10,413 nucleotides of DNA, from assembly GCA_020060215.1 (NCBI GenBank), contig JAGVAP010000110.1, forward strand, positions 1-10,413, written 5' to 3'. The notes beneath the pieces were generated by a model. It was given only the letters and a program-made list of their open reading frames with translations. It did no database searches and was not told where the DNA came from. The translations under genes were made by a program, and so were the position numbers. Positions 1 through 6,822 of this stretch are shown here, piece by piece. How positions within the stretch are numbered: the first letter of the stretch is position 1; every line of letters starts with the position of its first letter. The stretch is from Deltaproteobacteria bacterium (GTDB lineage Bacteria; Desulfobacterota; DSM-4660; Desulfatiglandales; HGW-15).

Positions 1-1
1 C

Positions 2-376
2 GACCGGCTGCCCAAGAACGTGGGGATGAAGTCACTGTTTGTTCTTGCAACGGCACACGCACAGACCACTCGCTCCGAGCCTCAGATCGGGAGCATTCGA
101 TTCGAGCTCCTTCCCGAGAATATCCGTGAAGTCACCGCAATCATCCAGGCCCCCGACGGGCGCGCCCTTGCAAGGGCCCACTCGACCACGGCGCACTTCG
201 AGATGAGTTTCCAGGAGGGTAACTATATCGTCGTCCTCGACACCCCGGAGTATCACAAGAGCGTCCCCGTGACGATTCGCAGAAACGAAACGATGAGGGT
301 GGTCGTTGTGCTCGACGAGAAAGGATTCTTCAAGGGCCTGAGCAAGGGTGTACAGAACCTGATGATAAAACGTTAA
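2..376 (+). CDS. Hypothetical beta-sandwich-like protein, 3' part (5' end probably outside window)
   Basis: The frame is open from the first bases of the window to TAA at 374-376, so the real start may lie upstream. Internal candidates are GTG at 20 and ATG at 26; neither has a convincing Shine-Dalgarno. From about residue 30 the sequence alternates short hydrophobic strands with turns (GSIRFELLP, VTAIIQAPDG, YIVVLDTPE, VPVTIRRNET, VVVVLDE). This is the pattern of a small Ig-like or carboxypeptidase-regulatory/PEGA-like beta-sandwich, here near the C-terminus, followed by a short basic helix (KGLSKGVQNLMIKR). No catalytic motif is visible. If ATG 26 were the start, the residues ending in AHA would resemble a signal peptidase site, but the hydrophobic core is too short to be convincing. 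The function is unknown; a binding or structural accessory domain is the most I would infer. Confidence 0.6.
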   Translation, partial: DRLPKNVGMKSLFVLATAHAQTTRSEPQIGSIRFELLPENIREVTAIIQAPDGRALARAHSTTAHFEMSFQEGNYIVVLDTPEYHKSVPVTIRRNETMRVVVVLDEKGFFKGLSKGVQNLMIKR

Positions 377-378
377 GA

Positions 379-409
379 CGGCTCCCTGGAGCCGGGTTCC
401 GACCCAGGG
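379..409 (+). other. Overlapping hairpins just after the first gene
   Basis: Immediately after the stop at 376 the RNA could form a 7-bp stem with a 2-nt loop (379-385 with 388-394). Alternatives are a 4-bp stem closing a UCCG (UNCG-type) tetraloop (394-397 with 402-405) or a 6-bp stem pairing 384-389 with 404-409. The first and third are mutually exclusive. No U-tract follows, so this is not a classical intrinsic terminator. It may stabilise the 3' end of the mRNA or assist termination. The rest of 410-558 shows no gene I can support. Confidence 0.35.
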
Positions 410-558
410 GGAAGCGTGTCGGATAGTGGGACGCCCTCAAGATACCGAAGAAATGGGACGGTATGCCTGTTGTTCGCGTCCAGGGTTGGCCCGGACCGGC
501 GTAAGGGGTTGTATTAAGCGAAAAAGAGCCCTGGAAAACAGTGGTTTCGTAATATCAT

Positions 559-588
559 TTTGCATACTCACCAAACTCCTGGTACAGT
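559..588 (+). promoter_or_regulatory. Possible extended -10 promoter for the first acyltransferase gene
   Basis: TTGCAT at 559-564 (close to the TTGACA -35 consensus) is followed 18 bp later by TACAGT at 583-588. This -10 is preceded by TGG, giving the extended form TGnTAnnnT. The element lies about 75 bp upstream of the preferred ATG at 665. Short matches of this type occur by chance, so the call is tentative. Confidence 0.25.
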
Positions 589-664
589 CCGGAAATCGAT
601 AACCGCACAATTGCTCGTCAGGCGGCCTGGCAAGGCGATACAGAAACAATCTTCGGAGCCAACT

Positions 665-1507
665 ATGAGCTTCGGAAAAGGTGCGTCAAACGTACTTGCC
701 AAGGAGGGGGCGCAGATCCCATCACGCTCGTGGGATCTATTTGGTGACGCTATCGGATCATACCTAGGCTTGGAATTGCGCGCCACTGCCCGTGCTTCCT
801 CAATATCAGCGGCCGCGCTCGAGTACGCCTTCATGCAATATTGCGAGCTCGCAGGCTATTGTTTTGACGTGGTTCCTACTCCTCATGAGCTTGCGGAACA
901 CTTTCACGATTCAGAGCTGATTGCTGTTGCTTTAGACGGTGACACACTCGTTGGAGTGTCCATGGGAAGACTCTGCCCAATACCTGGCACCTCTCGGCAG
1001 GCTCTCTACGCCAGCGGAGCCTTTACATCTCCTAACGTTCAAAGACTTGGTGTGGCCTCCCGCTTGACCTACGCCATGTCGGCACTCGCCTTTCCGGACT
1101 TGTTTCATGGCATCTTTGGCATGTGGAACCAGACAATCCTGTGTGTGACACGTACCCAGACATTTTCCGTATACCGCCTTTTCAGAAAGACATTTGGTGG
1201 TGTCGCCAGCATAGGGGTGCGGCCATCACCGGAACTGCAGCAGGCAATTGATGCAGTTGCGAAGGCGTTTGGCTGGAGTCTGGACAACGAAAACATACAA
1301 CGAAACGCTTACCCTAAACGCCTTTCTCGCCACCTTGTGCCCACGCTGGGCGAGCGTGACGCGGTCTTGCTGGCCGGGAAGTACAGCTGGACCTTGCACA
1401 GCGTCGTTAGAATCGCCTTTGAGACGGTGTTTCCCATCAGGCACATGCTGTACAGGTCTCGATATGGCAGGGGCAAGAATCACTCGGATGCCCAAACCGT
1501 CCCTTAA
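665..1507 (+). CDS. GNAT-fold acyltransferase-like protein
   Basis: The 280-residue product starts at ATG 665, chosen because GGAG (655-658) sits 6 nt upstream. An in-frame TTG at 560 would add 35 residues but has no ribosome site. The central part resembles a GCN5-related N-acyltransferase: two strands with a turn (LIAVALDGDTLVGVSMGRL), then a strand (ALYASGAFTSP), then the acyl-CoA pyrophosphate-binding signature Q-R-L-G-V-A (residues 126-131) opening a long helix. The family transfers an acyl group from acyl-CoA to an amine. The C-terminal 120 residues do not match the standard fold as I know it and may determine substrate. Length is above the usual 150-200 residues. It is followed after 61 nt by a second, unrelated GNAT gene. 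The substrate cannot be inferred. Confidence is good that it is a gene, moderate for the family. Confidence 0.7.
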   Translation: MSFGKGASNVLAKEGAQIPSRSWDLFGDAIGSYLGLELRATARASSISAAALEYAFMQYCELAGYCFDVVPTPHELAEHFHDSELIAVALDGDTLVGVSMGRLCPIPGTSRQALYASGAFTSPNVQRLGVASRLTYAMSALAFPDLFHGIFGMWNQTILCVTRTQTFSVYRLFRKTFGGVASIGVRPSPELQQAIDAVAKAFGWSLDNENIQRNAYPKRLSRHLVPTLGERDAVLLAGKYSWTLHSVVRIAFETVFPIRHMLYRSRYGRGKNHSDAQTVP

Positions 1508-1568
1508 ACCGACAATGAAAAACCGCCGTGCCTGTTGGCTTCGCGTTAGAGCGGAAATGGGCTAAACC

Positions 1569-2069
1569 ATGGAAGAAGTTCCGAATAGTAGAGGATTCGT
1601 TCTTCGAGAGGCAACGGAGCTCGATATACCTCGACTTTCTGTCCATCACCGCAAGATGTTCGAAGAGATATGGGAGAAGAAAGGGCAACACCTCTGGGAC
1701 TCCGCGGGCAGCAAAATCGAGGAAGCGTATTCGCGGAAGCTGAGTGCTGAAATGCCGGCGTGTTCCTGCAAATCCTGGGTGATCGAAAAGGGAAACGATG
1801 TGGTTGCGAGCGGGGCTATTACCATCATCAGCCTGGTCCCCACTCCAAATGATCCATCTCCGAAGGTGGCCTATTTGCATAGCATGTACACGGAAGGCGA
1901 GCACCGCGGCAACCAACTCGCCAGCCGCATTGTCGGTAAGGCTCTTGAGTTCTGTAAATCAAATGGGATCAAGCGGGCTATCCTGAATGCAAGCGAGGCG
2001 GGAAGGCCTCTGTATGAGAAAGTAGGCTTCTCCTCGGTGCCCGAGATGATGAGGATCCTTGTCGAGTGA
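1569..2069 (+). CDS. GNAT family N-acetyltransferase
   Basis: This is a typical 166-residue GNAT enzyme, expected to move an acetyl group from acetyl-CoA to an amine on a small molecule or protein in the cytoplasm. It opens with the common FVLREATELDIPRL strand-helix. A strand pair follows (SWVIEKGNDVVASGAITI), then motif A with strand VAYLHSMYTE and the CoA-binding loop R-G-N-Q-L-A (residues 113-118) leading into helix ASRIVGKALEFCKSNG. Motif B is LNASEAGRPLYEKVGF, where Tyr of the LYEKVGF segment is the usual general-acid position. ATG 1569 follows closely after an in-frame stop, so the start is well fixed, although no good Shine-Dalgarno is visible. It probably shares a transcript with the preceding gene. 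The substrate is unknown; resistance, modification or metabolic roles are all possible. Confidence 0.88.
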   Translation: MEEVPNSRGFVLREATELDIPRLSVHHRKMFEEIWEKKGQHLWDSAGSKIEEAYSRKLSAEMPACSCKSWVIEKGNDVVASGAITIISLVPTPNDPSPKVAYLHSMYTEGEHRGNQLASRIVGKALEFCKSNGIKRAILNASEAGRPLYEKVGFSSVPEMMRILVE

Positions 2070-2164
2070 ATCACTCCAAGTTCCGTGTGGATCCGCTCAG
2101 CGCGCTTGCCTTGATAAAACCTAGCGCGAACGCAACGTTCAGCCCTGAGAAGATGGGGGGGGAA

Positions 2165-2296
2165 ATGAAAACGATAGGTTTGCTTGGGACCTTTGATTCC
2201 AAGGGTGCGGAGTATGCCTTTGTTCGCGCGCCGTACACATGCCTCTGGACAGAGGTGCCCATGAGCAAAAAAGGAGGTCTGACGTGCCTGAATTGA
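2165..2296 (+). pseudogene. Remnant of a Tm-1-like ATP-binding (UPF0261) gene
   Basis: An ATG at 2165, preceded by a G-rich ribosome-site-like stretch (GGGGGGGGAA, ending at 2164), opens with MKTIGLLGTFDSKGAEYAFVR. This resembles the N-terminus of the Tm-1-like/UPF0261 family, whose members begin with a strand, a G-T-x-D-x-K-G loop and a helix with a conserved E-x-x-F/Y segment. Family proteins are about 400 residues. Here the match stops near base 2228 and the frame runs through unrelated residues to TGA at 2294-2296, already inside the next gene. I read it as a leftover 5' end of a deleted gene, with the junction near 2229. The same frame is open back to a GTG at 2066, but that part shows no family resemblance. 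Confidence 0.5.
2271..2277 (+). promoter_or_regulatory. Strong Shine-Dalgarno fixing a GTG start
   Basis: AAGGAGG lies 6 nt before GTG 2284. It decides the start of the peptidase gene, since the upstream in-frame ATG at 2239 has no comparable site and would add an unrelated N-terminus derived from remnant sequence. A 5-bp hairpin (2242-2246 with 2251-2255) lies just upstream. Confidence 0.75.
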
Positions 2297-2892
2297 CAAT
2301 ACCCCTGTCCAAAGACTTCACGCTCGAAGAACTGCTCCGTTCCGAAATCGTTGAACGGGATGAAAGGCTGAAGCAGGAGCAGCAAGATCCACCCCCTGAG
2401 ATTATCGGAAACCTTCAGTACCTCGTCGAAACCGCTCTTCAACCCCTGAGAAGCGGACTCGGCTTTCCGATCCGCATCACCTCAGGTTATCGCTGCCCCC
2501 TTGTCAACAAACTCGTCGGAGGAAGTGCCACCTCGCAGCACTGCCGCGGGGAGGCGGCGGATTGCCAACTCTCGCCAAGGTTTCTGAAAGACCCTGAGGC
2601 GTTGCCTGTCCGAGAGGAGATCAGAGGGAGGATACGGGAGATTGTGGGGAGGCCGTTGAGGCCCGAGATCCATCAGAATTTCTACCTGTTCGCCTATGTC
2701 TGCATCCATATGAAAGAGTTGGATATGGATCAAGTCATCCATGAGTACGGGCAGGGTTTCGGATACCCGGCGTGGGTGCACATTTCGGCTTCCAGACGGA
2801 AAGACAAACGCCAGATCCTGATGGTGGGTTCCTACACAAGCAGCAAGTACATGCAGCCTACTCTCTTCGAAGCTCTCTCTCACGGGACGTAG
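2284..2892 (+). CDS. M15A-family zinc D-Ala-D-Ala carboxypeptidase-like peptidase
   Basis: The 202-residue protein resembles the peptidase M15A family, which cuts peptidoglycan stem peptides and includes DD-carboxypeptidases and phage endolysins. Visible marks are the N-terminal LSKDFTLEELLRSE helix, NLQYLVETALQPLR, then SGYRCPLVNKLVGG and the zinc-site stretch S-x-H-x-x-G-x-A-x-D (His86, Asp93). The H-x6-D spacing equals that of the Streptomyces albus G enzyme. Next come DQVIHEY (149-155) and WVHIS with the third ligand, His166. All three metal ligands are therefore present. There is no signal peptide or membrane segment, so reaching the wall would need lysis, another export route, or a non-wall role. 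Phage-type M15A enzymes also lack signals, which hints at a prophage origin, but no phage gene is nearby. After TAG 2890 the same frame stays open to 3087. Confidence 0.85.
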   Translation: MPELTIPLSKDFTLEELLRSEIVERDERLKQEQQDPPPEIIGNLQYLVETALQPLRSGLGFPIRITSGYRCPLVNKLVGGSATSQHCRGEAADCQLSPRFLKDPEALPVREEIRGRIREIVGRPLRPEIHQNFYLFAYVCIHMKELDMDQVIHEYGQGFGYPAWVHISASRRKDKRQILMVGSYTSSKYMQPTLFEALSHGT

Positions 2893-3174
2893 CGTCGACT
2901 TCAGGCAAATAGCGATTTTGAGAGATGCAGCCTCGGAAGTGAGATTCAAAGAGCTCACGGGGCGATCGGCCGGCTCACGGATGTCATGGCGGCTGAAGAA
3001 TCAAAAGCCTGTCAGATAGTGCGAAGGTACCGTGGGGTGGCTGTTAATCGGGCGGACAGATCCATGAAAGACAAGTCAAGGGAATGATTCCCCGCCTTGA
3101 AAGGATGATCCGGTAGGCTTGTTGGAATCCGCCTGGGCATGGTCGTGGCGTTCGGTCCGCGCGGGGCATATTGA
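2893..3174. other. Intergenic gap, no supported gene
   Basis: These 282 bases separate the peptidase gene from the glycosyltransferase operon. The peptidase frame remains open past its TAG for 64 more codons (to TGA at 3085-3087), including ATG at 2986 with a possible 33-residue product. No ribosome site precedes it and I recognise no family. A promoter for the glycosyltransferase operon is expected here, but I see no clear -35/-10 pair. Confidence 0.4.
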
Positions 3175-4875
3175 ATGGCTAGGATAATCTGGGTGTCCGA
3201 CGCTCCGTCACGACCGACCGGATTCGGTTTGGTGACGCGGGAAACATGCCGCTGTCTCGCGGAGTTGGGTCATGAGGTCCTGATCCTCGGCTGGTGGTGG
3301 GATGCCGCAGCCGCTGAGGTGGGACTGGATGCGAAGCCGTGTCCCGTCTCTCCGGTCGCCGCTGCTTCCACGATCACAAATCACGTGGACACGTTTAAAC
3401 CGCAGTTTCTGGTAACACTGGGAGATGTGCCTTGGCTTGGCTATCTCGTATCCGAAAATTTCAGGGAAGTGCTTCTGCGAAATCAAACGAGGTGGTGCCT
3501 TTATTTTCCTGTGGACGGCACTTTGCCGGATGGGAGGCTTCCGCCGGAATGGGTACGAATTCTTTCTCAAATCGATTTCCCTGTCACGATGAGTCATTTT
3601 GGTCTGGCCGCGAGTGCCCGATCCGGAATCAATGCAACCTACGTACCTCATGGTTGCGACACCGAGCTCTTTCGCCCGCCAAACGACAAGGAGGGCGCAA
3701 AACGCCGCTTCGGCTATGAGGGAAAATTTGTCATCCTTTCGGATGTCAGGAACCACCGGCGAAAGCTGATTCCACGCATACTGGATATCATTACGCGGCT
3801 GAAGATTCCTCGCGAAAATCTGGTGCTTCACCTCCATACATGCGCCGACACACAGGAGGACGCAGAGTCATATCGCTACAATGTGCGCGTCGACATTGAG
3901 CTGCTGAAGCTTGATGTAGTGAAAGGCGTCCGCGAAGGGACCACGGGAGAGCACCTCACCATGCGCGAGCTCGCGGATCTCTATGCAGCTGCCGACGTCC
4001 ATCTCCTGGCGTCTTTTGGCGAGGGGTTCGGGCTGCCGACGCTGCAGGCGGCGAGCGCGGGCGCAGTGCCTCTGGTAGCGGCCAATTCGGCGAACGTTGA
4101 ACTCGTTCGAAACCATGGGTTTGCCGTGCCTTGTGATTCATGGACCACCGACGAATTCGGTCTCGCGAGGGGATTCATCGATCGGGCCCAGGCCGCGTCG
4201 ATCTTGGAGTTACTTTACGAGAACCCAGAGCTGCTCCAGGGGAGATCCGAGGCATCGCGCCGCTTCGCACTGGATTTTAGCTGGGACTCCGTGGGCGCTG
4301 CCTGGGATGCACTGTTCCATGAGCCGGGTTTCAGGCGCTGCAACTTCGCTTCCGGTTGTGCTGAGCGCCGGGAGGCCTCTCCTGCCGAACAGGGGGAAGC
4401 TCCGTCGGCTGCCCGACCTTCAGCACAGCGCCCTACAGGGCATGATTCCTCAGCGCTGCCGATACCGCGCATCGGAGTGCCAACCCGGCTGGAGATCGCC
4501 CGCAATGACCATTTGGCATCATCCGCTCCTCTCATCTTGGCGGAGGCGTCATGCGTCGCTCGACTAGGGATTCTCCGAAGGCTCTTTCCCGGCACGCAGA
4601 TTCTTCCTCTCCATGCCGGCGCAGCGACCGGTGAAGAGTTGGCGAAGCTGATTGAAGCGGCAACGCTTGCCGTCGATCCCGACGGTCGGATAGCCGGGCT
4701 GGACAGGGCATGTGCGGATGGTGGTACGAATTATCTGGGGCGTAGTCAGCTGTGGTCGGCGGTGTCAGGTCGCTCCCTGATTTCCCGGGTGCGGCTCCTT
4801 CTTACGGACTATCCTCTCTCCGAGGCCCGTGCGGCGGCCGCAAGAGATCGTGCCTGCACTTGCAGAAGTTTGTGA
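3175..4875 (+). CDS. GT4-type glycosyltransferase with C-terminal extension
   Basis: This 566-residue protein has a GT-B fold like the retaining GT4 glycosyltransferases, which move a sugar from a nucleotide-sugar to a lipid or glycan acceptor. The N-terminal Rossmann domain opens with RIIWVSDAPSRPTGFGLVTRETCRCLAELGHEV. The linker segment has TYVPHGCDTELFRP (about 158-171). The donor domain contains LADLYAAADVHLLASFGEGFGLPTLQAASAGAVPLVAANSANVELV. In the E-x7-E donor motif the first Glu is present (Glu283) but the second is Gln (Gln291). The GT core ends near residue 382, followed by an Ala/Pro/Ser-rich linker and about 125 residues (roughly 440-566) that partly echo a second donor-binding lobe (LIEAATLAVDPDGRIAGLDRACADGG). 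There is no signal peptide, so it is probably cytoplasmic. ATG 3175 has only a weak GGGG site upstream. It is the first gene of a three-gene operon. Confidence 0.85.
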   Translation: MARIIWVSDAPSRPTGFGLVTRETCRCLAELGHEVLILGWWWDAAAAEVGLDAKPCPVSPVAAASTITNHVDTFKPQFLVTLGDVPWLGYLVSENFREVLLRNQTRWCLYFPVDGTLPDGRLPPEWVRILSQIDFPVTMSHFGLAASARSGINATYVPHGCDTELFRPPNDKEGAKRRFGYEGKFVILSDVRNHRRKLIPRILDIITRLKIPRENLVLHLHTCADTQEDAESYRYNVRVDIELLKLDVVKGVREGTTGEHLTMRELADLYAAADVHLLASFGEGFGLPTLQAASAGAVPLVAANSANVELVRNHGFAVPCDSWTTDEFGLARGFIDRAQAASILELLYENPELLQGRSEASRRFALDFSWDSVGAAWDALFHEPGFRRCNFASGCAERREASPAEQGEAPSAARPSAQRPTGHDSSALPIPRIGVPTRLEIARNDHLASSAPLILAEASCVARLGILRRLFPGTQILPLHAGAATGEELAKLIEAATLAVDPDGRIAGLDRACADGGTNYLGRSQLWSAVSGRSLISRVRLLLTDYPLSEARAAAARDRACTCRSL

Positions 4876-4881
4876 GGTCAC

Positions 4882-5655
4882 ATGGATGCGATCATCAAGG
4901 AAGTCGGGAACCTGATCAGCAGCATCGGGACTTACATGCGACTCATCATCGTAGGCGTGTGGTTCCCGGGGTTTCTCATTTTCAGCGAGCTTGGAACGGC
5001 CTATTTTCTGTGGTTCGGCCCTCGCGACCAGACGCTGTTCGGGTACATCGATGACCGGCTGAAGGCGTTCGATACCTCGGTGGTCGTTACGCTGGTGGTC
5101 GTCTTCGTTGTGGCGATGTCGATTGCCCTGGGATACCTTGCACGCGATGTGGCCTTCGCCATCAGCGACGGCTGGTTGCGCAAGGGGTGGCCGCCCACGC
5201 GCAGACTTCCATCGATATATCTCCAAATCCGGGATGTATACGGAGCCGAGCATGTCGATCCGTTGACGCGCAGGTATCCGGTGTTCAGACTGGCCAATGG
5301 AGAATTGGATCCTTCATCGCTGCCGAGACTGCCGGATACCTACGTGCGCGAGTTCTGCAAACAGTGGTTACGACTCAAGGCGCCCGGCCTGAATACGGAA
5401 GGTTTGGAAGTCGAGATTAACATGGTGCTCGGTCTCGTCATGCCCGTGGCCCTCTCGGCATTCGTTCTTCCTGCGTTCCTCAACGCGTGGTTAGGAAAGG
5501 CGATACTGGCGCTTCTGAGTCTTGCCGCCGCGGCGTTCATGATGTATCGCGTGAATTGGGCGCGGACAATCGAGACGGAGCAGGCGATAACGAACTTTCT
5601 TTTCGCCCATCGGGAGGGGATTGATGCGCATCGGCCAGATAGCGCCGCTGACTGA
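4882..5655 (+). CDS. Four-helix integral membrane protein, unknown function
   Basis: The 257-residue protein is not a family I recognise. Hydrophobic segments lie at about residues 20-45, 66-87, 180-198 and 204-222, giving two membrane hairpins. They flank a soluble region of about 90 residues (WPPTRRLPSIYLQIRDVYGAEHVDPLTRRYPVFRL onward) rich in Arg, Pro and aromatics. The C-terminal tail is helical and polar. An even number of helices places both ends on the same side; Arg/Lys next to helices 2 and 4 suggests the cytoplasm. GAGG at 4874-4877 overlaps the preceding stop and sits 4 nt from ATG 4882, so translation is likely coupled. The following glycosyltransferase gene starts inside its last codons. 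Lying between two glycosyltransferases, it could anchor or organise them or move their lipid-linked product, but the sequence does not show this. Confidence 0.8.
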   Translation: MDAIIKEVGNLISSIGTYMRLIIVGVWFPGFLIFSELGTAYFLWFGPRDQTLFGYIDDRLKAFDTSVVVTLVVVFVVAMSIALGYLARDVAFAISDGWLRKGWPPTRRLPSIYLQIRDVYGAEHVDPLTRRYPVFRLANGELDPSSLPRLPDTYVREFCKQWLRLKAPGLNTEGLEVEINMVLGLVMPVALSAFVLPAFLNAWLGKAILALLSLAAAAFMMYRVNWARTIETEQAITNFLFAHREGIDAHRPDSAAD

Positions 5656-6697
5656 ATCCGTTCCACCGAAGCTGTATGGAGGAACCGAGCGTGTGGTCTC
5701 TTTCCTCACTGAAGAGCTGATCAAGCTCGGACATGACGTTACCCTCTTCGCGAGCGGTGACTCTGTAACGGCGGCGGAACTTATAGCCGTCCATCCTCGG
5801 GCATTAAGGCTGGACGGTCGTGTCCGCGATCCCTGGGCCGTTCACCTTCTCATGATGGAGCACGTTTTCCGGCAAGCCGAGCGGTTCGATATTCTGCACT
5901 TCCATCTGGATTACTGGTCTTTTCCGCTTTTCGTCCATCAAAAAACACCGTTCCTCAGTACCCTGCATGGCCGGCTGGACTTACCCGAGCTTTGGCCCAT
6001 CTATCGGACCTATCCGCAGGTCCCGATCGTTTCCGTATCGAACGCCCAGCGAAGGCCCATGCCATGGGCGAACTGGGCGGCGACGATACATCACGGGATT
6101 CCCAAGACGCTGTTGACCCCTGAAGCTGTTTCACCGACCTATCTGGCCTTTTTAGGTCGCATCGCGCCGGAAAAGGGTGTCGAGCGCGCAATCGAGATAG
6201 CCCGCCGAGCTGGAATGTGCCTGCGAATTGCGGCCAAGGTGGATCCAGTGGACCGAAGATATTACGAGGAGGCAATCAGACCGTTGCTGAAATCACCGCG
6301 CGTTGAGTACCTTGGTGAGATCAGCGACGGCGAGAAGGCGGCTTTTCTGTCCGGCGCGCTGGGGCTGCTGTTCCCGGGCGACTGGCCCGAGCCGTTTGGT
6401 CTTGCCATGATCGAGGCGATGGCTTGCGGAACGCCGGTGCTTGCCCTGGAACACGGCTCGGTGGAGGAGGTGGTAGAGCACGGCCTCACAGGCTTTGTAG
6501 TTCAAGATGTTGAAGAAGCGGTCAGATCGGTGGAAGAGCTGGCCGGCTTGTCGCGGGCCGCAGTGCGGCGCCGTTTCGAGGAGCGGTTTACCGTTTCCCG
6601 AATGGTCAAAGAATATCTGAATGTGTACACTCGAATCTTGCGGCCAGCCGTGTCCGTAAAGGAGATGGAGGCTACGGGGACAGGCCTTCACATGTGA
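5624..6697 (+). CDS. GT4 family glycosyltransferase
   Basis: This is a 357-residue GT-B glycosyltransferase of the GT4 type. It begins MRIGQIAPLTESVPPKLYGGTERVVSFLTEELIKLGHDVTLFASGDS, the glycine-rich N-terminal acceptor-side loop of a widespread subgroup. The donor half starts at YLAFLGRIAPEKGVERAIEIAR (about 170-190). It carries the complete E-x7-E motif EPFGLAMIE (Glu256, Glu264) followed by AMACGTPVLALEHGSVEEVVEHGLTGFVV, which grips the nucleotide-sugar. It is about the usual length. ATG 5624 is preferred over the adjacent TTG 5621 because GGGAGGGG (5612-5619) ends 4 nt upstream. The gene overlaps the membrane protein gene by 32 nt, a sign of coupled translation. Unlike the first glycosyltransferase of the operon it keeps both motif glutamates. 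Donor and acceptor cannot be read from sequence. Confidence 0.92.
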   Translation: MRIGQIAPLTESVPPKLYGGTERVVSFLTEELIKLGHDVTLFASGDSVTAAELIAVHPRALRLDGRVRDPWAVHLLMMEHVFRQAERFDILHFHLDYWSFPLFVHQKTPFLSTLHGRLDLPELWPIYRTYPQVPIVSVSNAQRRPMPWANWAATIHHGIPKTLLTPEAVSPTYLAFLGRIAPEKGVERAIEIARRAGMCLRIAAKVDPVDRRYYEEAIRPLLKSPRVEYLGEISDGEKAAFLSGALGLLFPGDWPEPFGLAMIEAMACGTPVLALEHGSVEEVVEHGLTGFVVQDVEEAVRSVEELAGLSRAAVRRRFEERFTVSRMVKEYLNVYTRILRPAVSVKEMEATGTGLHM

Positions 6698-6763
6698 GAT
6701 GGTCGAGGCCGCATTGCCGAAAGGGTCCCCAATATATACACGACGCCATGCGAGTGCAAAGGG

Positions 6764-6783
6764 GTCGCGCTGCGACAGTTTTT
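6764..6783 (+). terminator. Possible intrinsic terminator of the glycosyltransferase operon
   Basis: A perfect 5-bp GC-rich stem (GTCGC, loop GCT, GCGAC; 6764-6776) is followed after two bases by TTTTT (6779-6783). It lies 66 nt past the last stop and before the convergent gene's end at 6823. The stem is short, so efficiency is uncertain. I see no comparable terminator for the opposite strand. Confidence 0.4.
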
Positions 6784-6822
6784 GGAGATCATGTGGGATG
6801 GAGGTGGGCAGCAGTACCGAAG

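Noticed and set aside
26..64. Signal peptide at the start of the first gene (ending AHA)
   Set aside because: The hydrophobic stretch is only about seven residues and the frame is open upstream, so the segment is more likely internal.
560..664. N-terminal extension of the first acyltransferase from TTG 560
   Set aside because: There is no ribosome site before 560, while ATG 665 has GGAG 6 nt upstream; the GNAT-like part lies wholly downstream.
1508..1568. attC-like recombination site between the two GNAT genes
   Set aside because: GTTAGAG near 1544-1550 and nearby CGCC/GGC look faintly like an integron cassette site. However, the core does not fit GTTRRRY, the matching R'' core is missing and the palindrome is poor.
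2128..2140. Small perfect hairpin as a terminator after the second GNAT gene
   Set aside because: The stem is only 5 bp and no T-run follows, so I cannot support a terminator.
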